DNA of 41,313 bases from an uncultured Caryophanales bacterium (GTDB lineage Bacteria; Bacillota_I; Bacilli_A; RFN20; CAG-826). The stretch is taken from assembly GCA_947165725.1 (NCBI GenBank), contig CAMVBL010000003.1:1-41313 (forward strand), read 5' to 3'. The notes beneath the pieces were generated by a model that was not told where the DNA came from, searched no databases, and saw only the letters and a list, made by a program, of their open reading frames with translations. Below are positions 5,308 to 11,929 of the stretch, one piece after another. Every line of letters starts with the position of its first letter. Positions within the stretch are counted from its first letter, which is position 1. The translations under genes were made by a program, and so were the position numbers.

Positions 5308-7563
5308 ATGCAAGAAAATATAACGCTAAGAAATATACCTTCAGAATTGAAAATGAATGGTTTATGGTGCGGTTGGAGATACATAAATAATGAAGGAAGA
5401 GTTACTAAGATGCCTTTTAATGTATTAACAGGTAAAGGTGCAAAAAGCAATGACCCATCAACCTTCGTTAGTTATCCAACCTTATTAAACTATATTTATG
5501 AATATCTGAAGTTTGATGACAACGGTAAGCAATTAGGCGGCGTAGGCTTAGGTATATTCCGTGGTTATAGCGCCGTTGATATTGACCATTGTGTTGATGA
5601 GAATGGCAATCTATCTGAGATGGCAAAAGACATCATAGATACATTGCAATCATATACAGAATACAGTCCAAGTGGAACTGGTATCAGAATCATTTTCAAA
5701 ACACAAGTTAGAATAGATAAAGACGAATACTATATCAATAATCGTAATAACGGTCTTGAGATTTACATTTCAGATAATACAAATAAGTTCGTGAGTATCA
5801 CAGGTAATAAAATATCTGGTGATACCATTAATGAAGTTGATATCACAGGCATTCTTAATAAATATATGAAGAAAGGTCAGTTTAATTTACAAAAGGCCTT
5901 AGAGAAAGATGAAAAATTAGCGTCATTATGGAATAAAGTTGCGCCAGGCTCAGGAGCAGACGAATCCGAAACCGATATGGCCTTGGCTTGCAAGTTAGCA
6001 TTTTATCTTAAGAATAATGAAGATGAAGTGAAAAAATACTTTGAAATGTCTCCTTATTTCCAATCAAAGGATGCAGCACATAAGAAAAAATGGTATAGCG
6101 GCTACGGTGTAGGCACTATTAAAGGTGCTAATCAATTTATAGGCGTAGTGCCACAAACACCTGTTAGCGCCGGGAAAAAATATGACCTCAATGATACAGG
6201 TAATGCGCATAGATTTATTGAGTTATTCGGAAATGATTTACGATACAATTTTGATAACAAGATTTGGATGATTTGGAACGGAAAACATTGGCAATATGAT
6301 GTCACCGAATCCGTGAAGAATTACATTGAAATCTTAGCAGAGAAATTATTGTTAGAAAGCAATACTGTTAATGATATGAATGAACGTATCAGAATGGCTA
6401 AGAATATTGAACATATTTATAGCAGCGCCGGTAAAGAATCGCTATTGAAAGAAGCGAGGCACGTTACTGGTATTCCTATCCTTAACAGTGAATTAGATGT
6501 TAATCAATATTTGATTTGCACGGATTCAGGAACCATTAATCTTAAAGACGGTAGTATTAGAGATAATATGAAGGAAGATTATATGTCGCAATCAACCAGT
6601 TGTGGTATTTCTTTTGAAGAACCTAAGTTATGGTTGAAGACGTTGAACGAATTCTTTGAAGGCGATGAAGAACTGTTGCATTATTTCCACAAGGCATTAG
6701 GTTACAGTATGAGTGATTTATGCGTGGAACAATGTATGTTTATCGTCCAATCAGATGGTAATAGTGGTAAGTCAATGTTATTTGATATCATTAGAACCAT
6801 CTTAGGTAGTTATTCTATCGTTGCTAGTAGTTCCTTGATTACTGAAAGTGATTATCAAAGTAAAGATAATAACAAAGAAGAGATTGCACGATTAAAAGGT
6901 AAACGATTCGTGATTATTGATGAAATTGATAACGGTGCCAAAGGTAATGAAAGACTTATTAAAGATTTGACATCTGGTCTTACTCCGTTGATTGGTAGAT
7001 TCTTATACGCTGGTAGTTTTGAATACGTGTTCCGTGGAAAGATTTGGTTGTTAACTAACTACGATTTTATTATCAAAGGAACCGACAAAGGTATTTGGCG
7101 TAGAATTGTGAAGTTACCTATCAAGAGTGACTTCACAGGTAAAGAAGATAAATTCTTAAGAGAAAAGTTGTTAGAAGAAGCACCACAAATCCTTGGATGG
7201 TTGTTAGAAGGTTTCCGTCTTTATATGAAAGAAGGATTGAAAAAACCAAAATGTATTGATGATGCCATTCAAGAATACAAAGTTGAAATGGATATCGTCC
7301 AACAATGGATTGATGAATATTGTGAATGTAAACCAAGTTACTTTGAAAGAGCGAATACGTTGTATGACAATTTCAGAGCATTCTGTCAACGTAGAGACCA
7401 GAAGACGAATCAAACACAATTCGGTAGAAATCTAAGTAAGAAATTCAAGAAGTATAATTCCGGAGCAGGTATCGTGTATATCGGTCTTAGATTAAAACAA
7501 GGTGCAAGTAACTTAGAAAAGAGAGTTGCATTTGAACAAACAAAAGTAAGTGAGGATATCTAA
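5308..7563 (+). CDS. Primase-helicase (AEP primase + D5/SF3 helicase)
   Basis: A 751-residue replication protein. The N-terminal third resembles archaeo-eukaryotic primase/polymerase domains of phage and plasmid primases: KMPFNVLTG, the catalytic AVDIDHC (D90, D92) and SPSGTGIRIIF. The middle holds a D5-type N-terminal helicase region. The C-terminal helicase has Walker A SDGNSGKS (about residue 486), Walker B RFVIIDEID (about 535) and the GIWRR region near residue 600 typical of the P4/D5 family. It should unwind the fork as a hexamer and make primers. The ribosome binding site is part of a predicted hairpin in the leader. Confidence 0.9.
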   Translation: MQENITLRNIPSELKMNGLWCGWRYINNEGRVTKMPFNVLTGKGAKSNDPSTFVSYPTLLNYIYEYLKFDDNGKQLGGVGLGIFRGYSAVDIDHCVDENGNLSEMAKDIIDTLQSYTEYSPSGTGIRIIFKTQVRIDKDEYYINNRNNGLEIYISDNTNKFVSITGNKISGDTINEVDITGILNKYMKKGQFNLQKALEKDEKLASLWNKVAPGSGADESETDMALACKLAFYLKNNEDEVKKYFEMSPYFQSKDAAHKKKWYSGYGVGTIKGANQFIGVVPQTPVSAGKKYDLNDTGNAHRFIELFGNDLRYNFDNKIWMIWNGKHWQYDVTESVKNYIEILAEKLLLESNTVNDMNERIRMAKNIEHIYSSAGKESLLKEARHVTGIPILNSELDVNQYLICTDSGTINLKDGSIRDNMKEDYMSQSTSCGISFEEPKLWLKTLNEFFEGDEELLHYFHKALGYSMSDLCVEQCMFIVQSDGNSGKSMLFDIIRTILGSYSIVASSSLITESDYQSKDNNKEEIARLKGKRFVIIDEIDNGAKGNERLIKDLTSGLTPLIGRFLYAGSFEYVFRGKIWLLTNYDFIIKGTDKGIWRRIVKLPIKSDFTGKEDKFLREKLLEEAPQILGWLLEGFRLYMKEGLKKPKCIDDAIQEYKVEMDIVQQWIDEYCECKPSYFERANTLYDNFRAFCQRRDQKTNQTQFGRNLSKKFKKYNSGAGIVYIGLRLKQGASNLEKRVAFEQTKVSEDI

Positions 7564-7564
7564 G

Positions 7565-8083
7565 ATGAAAATATACAAAGTTCCAGTAGATAAATTGATT
7601 TGGATTGAAATGCCTCCTTGCCCAGTGAAAATGAGAGTTCCACTCTTAATTGACGAAGAATTCCACGTTTTGCTGGGCAACTCCCTCAAAGGTCGTAGTG
7701 ATACAGAATTAGTAATTATCGCTAAGAAGTGGGAATACTATAGAGATATATTTCCAGTATTGGAGAAAGAGATATTAGAAGATAAAGATGCTGAACAATG
7801 GCTCTATAAAATTGATAAACAGATTTGTGATTTTATCAAAGATGAAAGAATTATCAATGAACAATTATCGTTGTTTGATTTCAAAGAAAGGTCATTGTTA
7901 ACTGAAGACAATTATCAAAGAGGTGGTGCTTACGACTTTAAGAAAGCGAGTAGTAGACACAAAGATGAGATTGATGACCAGTTAAGATTGATTGAATTTG
8001 CCGATGATGAAACTTTAGAGCGAATGAAAAAGAAAGAAGACGATATCAAAATTGACTTAGAAATTATGAAAGACATATTGTAA
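7565..8083 (+). CDS. Unknown replication-cluster protein with beta-clamp-binding motif
   Basis: A 172-residue protein with no recognised domain. The frame extends to a GTG at 7550, but the ATG at 7565 with GAGG upstream is preferred; it follows the primase stop by one base. Residues 100-104 are QLSLF, a near-perfect sliding-clamp-binding pentamer, within QLSLFDF. The C-terminal half is highly charged helix. The inference is that it binds the host DnaN clamp and links it to phage replication, or diverts it. This should be treated as motif-based only. Confidence 0.7.
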   Translation: MKIYKVPVDKLIWIEMPPCPVKMRVPLLIDEEFHVLLGNSLKGRSDTELVIIAKKWEYYRDIFPVLEKEILEDKDAEQWLYKIDKQICDFIKDERIINEQLSLFDFKERSLLTEDNYQRGGAYDFKKASSRHKDEIDDQLRLIEFADDETLERMKKKEDDIKIDLEIMKDIL

Positions 8084-8096
8084 GGAGGAGAATATT

Positions 8097-8873
8097 ATGC
8101 AAGTATATATGGCAGCAATTGAAGGTAGAAAAAAGAACTTAGAGCAAACACCCGATGATTACATTGAATTTGCTTTGACTTCCTATTATTACTTGAGAGA
8201 TAGAGAAGACACCTTACAACTTATTTTAAGGAAGTGTAAACACGTTTTAATTGATAGTGGCGCACACTCATTCCAACACGGTCAAAAAGTAGACTTAGAT
8301 GACTTCGTGAATAAATATATTGCTTTTATCAAAAGGAATACAAATAATCCAAGAATTGAAGGATTCTTTGAAATGGACGTTGATAATGTTATCGGTTATC
8401 CTAAAGTCTTGGAGTATCGTAAAAGGTTAGAGAAAGTTAGTGATAAAATTATTCCAGTTTGGCACGGTCCGAGAGGAGTAAAAGAATATTACAGAATGTG
8501 TGAGGAATACAAAGGTAAGAGAATTAGTATTGGTGCTTTCAAAGGATTTGATATCGCTGATGGTTCTTACAATTATTTTATCAATACTGCTCATCATTAC
8601 GGTTGTAAGATACATATGTTAGGTATCACTAGAATGCCGTTGATTAAGACACTTAACTTAGGTAAAGATGATAGCGTAGACAGTTCATCGTGGTTACAAA
8701 GTGGTGTTTTCGGTATTATTGCGATGCCAAGTAAAAAATACGGGAAAGTTCAATTAGATTGTTTACACGGTTGTAGAAACGTTCATAACTCTACGTTTAC
8801 TGCTGTCAATTATGTTTGTGCGATAGAAATGTCAAAGATAATGAAAGACGTAGACCAGTCGGTAGATGTATAA
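8097..8873 (+). CDS. dpdA: DpdA/TGT-like 7-deazaguanine transglycosylase
   Basis: A 258-residue TIM-barrel-type protein related to queuine/archaeosine tRNA-guanine transglycosylases. Visible signatures are LIDSGAHSF (D53), FEMDVDN (D94, D96), IIPVWHG (H123), ISIGAF, KIHMLGITR (H173) and DSVDSSSW (D195). It is shorter than bacterial Tgt (about 370 aa) and lacks the C-terminal CxCxxC-H zinc site of those enzymes. Short phage relatives are known as DpdA, which exchange guanine in DNA for a 7-deazaguanine base. The next gene is a queuosine-precursor transporter, which supports that role. An alternative is action on tRNA. The ribosome binding site is AAGGAGG. Confidence 0.78.
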   Translation: MQVYMAAIEGRKKNLEQTPDDYIEFALTSYYYLRDREDTLQLILRKCKHVLIDSGAHSFQHGQKVDLDDFVNKYIAFIKRNTNNPRIEGFFEMDVDNVIGYPKVLEYRKRLEKVSDKIIPVWHGPRGVKEYYRMCEEYKGKRISIGAFKGFDIADGSYNYFINTAHHYGCKIHMLGITRMPLIKTLNLGKDDSVDSSSWLQSGVFGIIAMPSKKYGKVQLDCLHGCRNVHNSTFTAVNYVCAIEMSKIMKDVDQSVDV

Positions 8874-8877
8874 ATAA

Positions 8878-8908
8878 TTCCAAATCTTAATTAATTAGAA
8901 TATATAAT
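8878..8908 (+). promoter_or_regulatory. Promoter upstream of the transporter gene
   Basis: TATAAT at 8903-8908, with TTCCAAATCTTA starting 25 bp before it and leaving 19 bp between TTCCAA and the -10. This is the same arrangement as at 2332-2362. The predicted transcript would begin near 8915, giving a leader of about 108 bases before the transporter gene. Confidence 0.6.
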
Positions 8909-8928
8909 AATAGTGAGGAGGTAATCAA

Positions 8929-8946
8929 ATGCCAGTTAGAGATTAG
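8929..8946 (+). other. Five-codon leader ORF (MPVRD)
   Basis: ATG-CCA-GTT-AGA-GAT-TAG lies 7 bp after a perfect GAGGAGG (8915-8921), close to the predicted 5' end of the transporter transcript. It is too short for a protein. It could be a leader peptide that loads ribosomes before the switch-like element, or the remnant of a lost gene. Confidence 0.45.
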
Positions 8947-8965
8947 TAATTTTATATGCGATTTA

Positions 8966-9015
8966 ATACTTGTTCGCAATTCCTACCAAGTATAATTTTT
9001 TAGAAAACTAAGGAG
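8966..9015 (+). promoter_or_regulatory. preQ1-riboswitch-like element
   Basis: A 7-bp stem (8966-8972 with 8987-8993) closes a 14-base loop whose TTCGC recalls the loop of preQ1-I aptamers. It is followed by an A/U-rich tail and AAAACTAAGGAG just before the transporter start. Loop bases 8981-8984 (TCCT) can pair with AGGA at 9011-9014, forming an H-type pseudoknot that covers the ribosome binding site. This is the principle of preQ1-I and preQ1-II switches, which are common before queuosine-precursor transporter genes. The exact class is uncertain because the loop does not fully match either consensus. Confidence 0.55.
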
Positions 9016-9022
9016 TAAGAAA

Positions 9023-9754
9023 ATGAAAAAAATCAAAGAGTTTATCTCAGAATTTAAGAAAGTTCCAAGTTGGTTAGTAGCCTTATCAGTAGTTACAACA
9101 GTCTTGATGAACTTATTAGCAAACAAATCATTAATTGCAACCGACTGGTGGACAGGAGATTGCGGTGTTTTTGTATCGTGGGTAATGTTCTTAGTAATGG
9201 ACATTGTTACTCAAAGATACGGTGGTAAGGCATCATTTGCAGTTACAATGTTTGACGTCTTAGTGGCGTTAGGTATGGGCGGTCTAATGGCCGGTGTAGC
9301 AGCAATTCCTGAATCATCAATCTCAGGTTGGTTCTATGGAGCAGAAGCAAGCGCAGCATTAAACAATGTTATTGGTAACAACTATCTTGTGTTATTAGTT
9401 AGTTTATTTGCATTTGTTTGCGCATCACTTGTTGATATTTTAGTTAATGTCACCATTGGTAAAGCATTTAAGAAAACAAAGACATTCGGTGAAAGTACAA
9501 ATAAAAGAGGTGTTAAAGGTTTCTTTATCTATTTCAGTAGAGCCTATGCTTCCACATTTGTTTCACAGTTTGTGGATAACTTAGTATTTGCTGGTATCGC
9601 GGTGCCATTATTATTTATGTATCCTTGCACATTCGGTAGTTTAGCAATGGGCGCATTCTTAGGTGCCATTACTGAATTATTAATTGAATTAATCTTTGCA
9701 CCTATTGGTTATGCAGCGATTTGCAAGAAAGAAAAAGAAAAGGAAGCAGAATAA
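9023..9754 (+). CDS. yhhQ: YhhQ/VUT-family queuosine-precursor transporter
   Basis: A 243-residue integral membrane protein with about six hydrophobic helices. The signatures MDIVTQRYGGKAS (residues 59-71) and ASTFVSQFVDNLVFAGIA (about 176-193) are characteristic of the YhhQ/DUF165 family, which imports preQ0, preQ1 or queuine across the cytoplasmic membrane. A phage would use it to raise the supply of 7-deazaguanine for the neighbouring DpdA-like enzyme. The leader carries a preQ1-switch-like pseudoknot, so expression may respond to the imported base. The next gene begins two bases after its stop codon. Confidence 0.88.
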   Translation: MKKIKEFISEFKKVPSWLVALSVVTTVLMNLLANKSLIATDWWTGDCGVFVSWVMFLVMDIVTQRYGGKASFAVTMFDVLVALGMGGLMAGVAAIPESSISGWFYGAEASAALNNVIGNNYLVLLVSLFAFVCASLVDILVNVTIGKAFKKTKTFGESTNKRGVKGFFIYFSRAYASTFVSQFVDNLVFAGIAVPLLFMYPCTFGSLAMGAFLGAITELLIELIFAPIGYAAICKKEKEKEAE

Positions 9755-9755
9755 T

Positions 9756-10391
9756 ATGAAAAACCTATTTTTTGGAGATTCACTTACATCAGGTGATAAT
9801 AACGGTGGAAAAAGTTATGTGGATTATATTTCAAACTCCGAAAAAGTAGGTGTTAGTGGAACAACTATCGGAGAGTATTCTATCTATCCAGTGGATGGTA
9901 ATAGTTTGCTCTCCTTAATTCCACGTAACATTGAAAAAATTAAAAAAGCGGAAAATATATTCTTAGAATATGGAATAAATGATTCTTCAAGTATTATAAC
10001 CAAATATATTGAAGGATACAAAGTTACAATGAGTTTTATCAAAGCAATTGATTACATTAAACAAATTAATCCTAAAGCAAATATTTACATTTTATCAGCA
10101 CGTAATGCCATTCTTGGATTTGCTAAAACTCAAACTAAGTATTTGAATGATGTATATATGAAAGGCTATATGGAACACAAGTTTGATGCTGAAGAATGGG
10201 CAGGTGCTTATGCTGGTTTACATCATTTCGTCTTTGAACTATCAAAATTAAAAATCATTGAAATGTTTAATGATGAAGAAGAATATTTAGATACATTAGA
10301 TAATGATAATTTACATCCAACAGATGAAGGATATCAAATCATTGCTAACAATATCAAGAAGGAGTTATATAGAGAATGGAGAATTGCTTAA
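9756..10391 (+). CDS. SGNH/GDSL-type hydrolase
   Basis: A 211-residue SGNH hydrolase. Block I is FFGDSLTSG (D8, nucleophile S9), block II is GVSG (G35), block III is YGIND (G73, N75), and block V is NLHPTDEGY with D184 and H187. All four catalytic positions are present. The frame is open upstream inside the transporter gene, but the ATG at 9756 after AAGGAAG is the proper start. The family includes esterases, lipases and acyltransferases acting on sugars and lipids. Its place between a transporter for modified bases and a glycosyltransferase suggests a role in tailoring a DNA base or sugar rather than in lysis; this is an inference. Confidence 0.82.
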   Translation: MKNLFFGDSLTSGDNNGGKSYVDYISNSEKVGVSGTTIGEYSIYPVDGNSLLSLIPRNIEKIKKAENIFLEYGINDSSSIITKYIEGYKVTMSFIKAIDYIKQINPKANIYILSARNAILGFAKTQTKYLNDVYMKGYMEHKFDAEEWAGAYAGLHHFVFELSKLKIIEMFNDEEEYLDTLDNDNLHPTDEGYQIIANNIKKELYREWRIA

Positions 10392-11086
10392 TTACTGGAA
10401 CTAGTTGTGGTGTTGGTAGAGCAGCAGCCTTAAAGTTTCTAAAGGAAGGTTATCGTGTATTCGGTTTAGATATTAAACCATCTACTATTGACCACGAGAA
10501 TTACATTCATTATATTTGTGATGTTAGCGATGCTAGACATCTACCGAACCTTAAAGGTATTAGTTACTTAGTTAATAATGCTGGTATCGTGTCTCCACAA
10601 AGAGATGCTATTGCAGTTAATCAAATAGGATATATTAATATCTTAGAAAAATACGGTAAAGACCCGTTGTTAAAAAGTATTGTCCAAGTAGGTAGCACAG
10701 CATCTTACAAAGGATATGATAACATTAGATATTGCTCCTCCCAAGGTGCTAGAGATGCATTAACCAAATGGGCTGCTAATAATTTTGGTAATGACCCACG
10801 ACACGTGATTGTTAATGCACTCAACTTAGATGGTATTGTTCCAGCAGACCCTAGCAAAGGTATTGAAGGAACTTGTTTGGAGCCTGAGTTATATGCCGAA
10901 GAAGGACTATTAGATAGAATCAAAGACCTTAGTGTCTTAAAAAAGTTAGCAACTACACCAGAGATAGCCGAATGGATTTTCTTCTTACTGGTTGTGAATA
11001 AAATTATGACAGGCCAAATCTTAAGTGTAGATGGTGAATTGATTGGCGCCTATAGATTTATCAAATATAAAGGTTGGGATGATTAA
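10376..11086 (+). CDS. Short-chain dehydrogenase-like protein with altered active site
   Basis: A 236-residue Rossmann-fold SDR. The NAD(P)-binding pattern TGTSCGVG (G8, G12, G14), the acidic DIK at 32-34, VCD-like CDVSD at 49-52 and NNAG (67-70) are all present. The catalytic YxxxK is replaced by Y119-CSS-Q123, so the lysine is missing; S107 and Y119 remain. It may bind NAD(P) or a sugar nucleotide without classic dehydrogenase activity, or use a different proton relay. Its start overlaps the SGNH gene by 16 bp and its stop directly abuts the next start. It is likely part of the same pathway as its neighbours. Confidence 0.82.
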   Translation: MENCLITGTSCGVGRAAALKFLKEGYRVFGLDIKPSTIDHENYIHYICDVSDARHLPNLKGISYLVNNAGIVSPQRDAIAVNQIGYINILEKYGKDPLLKSIVQVGSTASYKGYDNIRYCSSQGARDALTKWAANNFGNDPRHVIVNALNLDGIVPADPSKGIEGTCLEPELYAEEGLLDRIKDLSVLKKLATTPEIAEWIFFLLVVNKIMTGQILSVDGELIGAYRFIKYKGWDD

Positions 11087-11929
11087 ATGAAAATATGTGT
11101 GCTAATTCCAGTTTATATGACCGATAACTCTAGAAGCGTCAATCTTTCAAATCTAAGAAAATTAAAAGAAACCGAATTCAAATACGTTGATGAAGTAGTG
11201 ATTTGTGACCAATGTTTCCAAGATAGTGATTACATTGAAGGCTTCATATACTTGGGACCATTTGGTAAATTGCCAAACGGAGTATATGATGCTAGGAATA
11301 AATTATTAGAATGGTTCTATCATAGTGATTATGATTATGCTTTGTTAATAGATGCTAGAGAATCCTTAAGTAAAGCAGGCTTGAACGCCTTTATAACAAT
11401 CTGTGATGCAATTCACGATAATAATATTAACTTAGATTGTATCCAAGGCACTATCGGTATAAACATTAGCCAAGAGAGAATTGCTGATAAACAAAGAAGT
11501 GATTACAAAAAGAACGTTTGGATTAGACCTGGAAAGCCACAAACACACTTACATCATACGTTTATTTCTAACTTCAATAAAAAATACGGAGAAGAGATAT
11601 ACATAGAAACCGATATAATTATGGCAGGTGATTTCAAAATACCTGAAGATATATATTTTACAAACAAATTAGATAGATACTTTGATTTATGGATTGTTGG
11701 TGAAATGGCAGTTAACACAGGTCCACAAAGTGCGTCATCTTGGGCAACTACCAAAGGCGCTGAATCCACCAGAGGTATTCAATGGCAAAAGGTCTTAGGT
11801 GCTGCATTAGATAAACATTGTGATGTAGTATTCGGATACAAAGAAAGACCTGTGCAACCAGTGGTATTATCTAGAGCATCAGAGTATATAGATGATTTAA
11901 CTGATTACAAACCAAGGAGCAAGAAATGA
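11087..11929 (+). CDS. GT-A-like glycosyltransferase
   Basis: A 280-residue protein with a GT2-type beginning (MKICVLIPVYMTDNSRS), a short acidic-cysteine strand (VDEVVICDQCF), NGVYDARNKLLEWF (64-77, resembling the ARN motif of GT-A enzymes) and YALLIDARES (D89, A90, R91) in the DxD position. These support a sugar-nucleotide-dependent glycosyltransferase, though the second Asp of DxD is Arg. Because it sits between an SDR-like gene and the phage polymerase (ATGA overlap), DNA-base glycosylation is a reasonable guess. Virion or cell-surface glycosylation is the alternative. Confidence 0.68.
   Translation: MKICVLIPVYMTDNSRSVNLSNLRKLKETEFKYVDEVVICDQCFQDSDYIEGFIYLGPFGKLPNGVYDARNKLLEWFYHSDYDYALLIDARESLSKAGLNAFITICDAIHDNNINLDCIQGTIGINISQERIADKQRSDYKKNVWIRPGKPQTHLHHTFISNFNKKYGEEIYIETDIIMAGDFKIPEDIYFTNKLDRYFDLWIVGEMAVNTGPQSASSWATTKGAESTRGIQWQKVLGAALDKHCDVVFGYKERPVQPVVLSRASEYIDDLTDYKPRSKK

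Noticed and set aside
8097..8873. Host-type tRNA-guanine transglycosylase (queuosine in tRNA)
   Set aside because: Shorter than Tgt and without the C-terminal zinc cysteines; phage context with a base importer favours a DNA substrate. Not excluded completely.
9756..10391. SGNH hydrolase as endolysin
   Set aside because: The family is not a peptidoglycan hydrolase family, there is no signal or wall-binding part, and the gene lies in the replication cluster rather than beside late genes.
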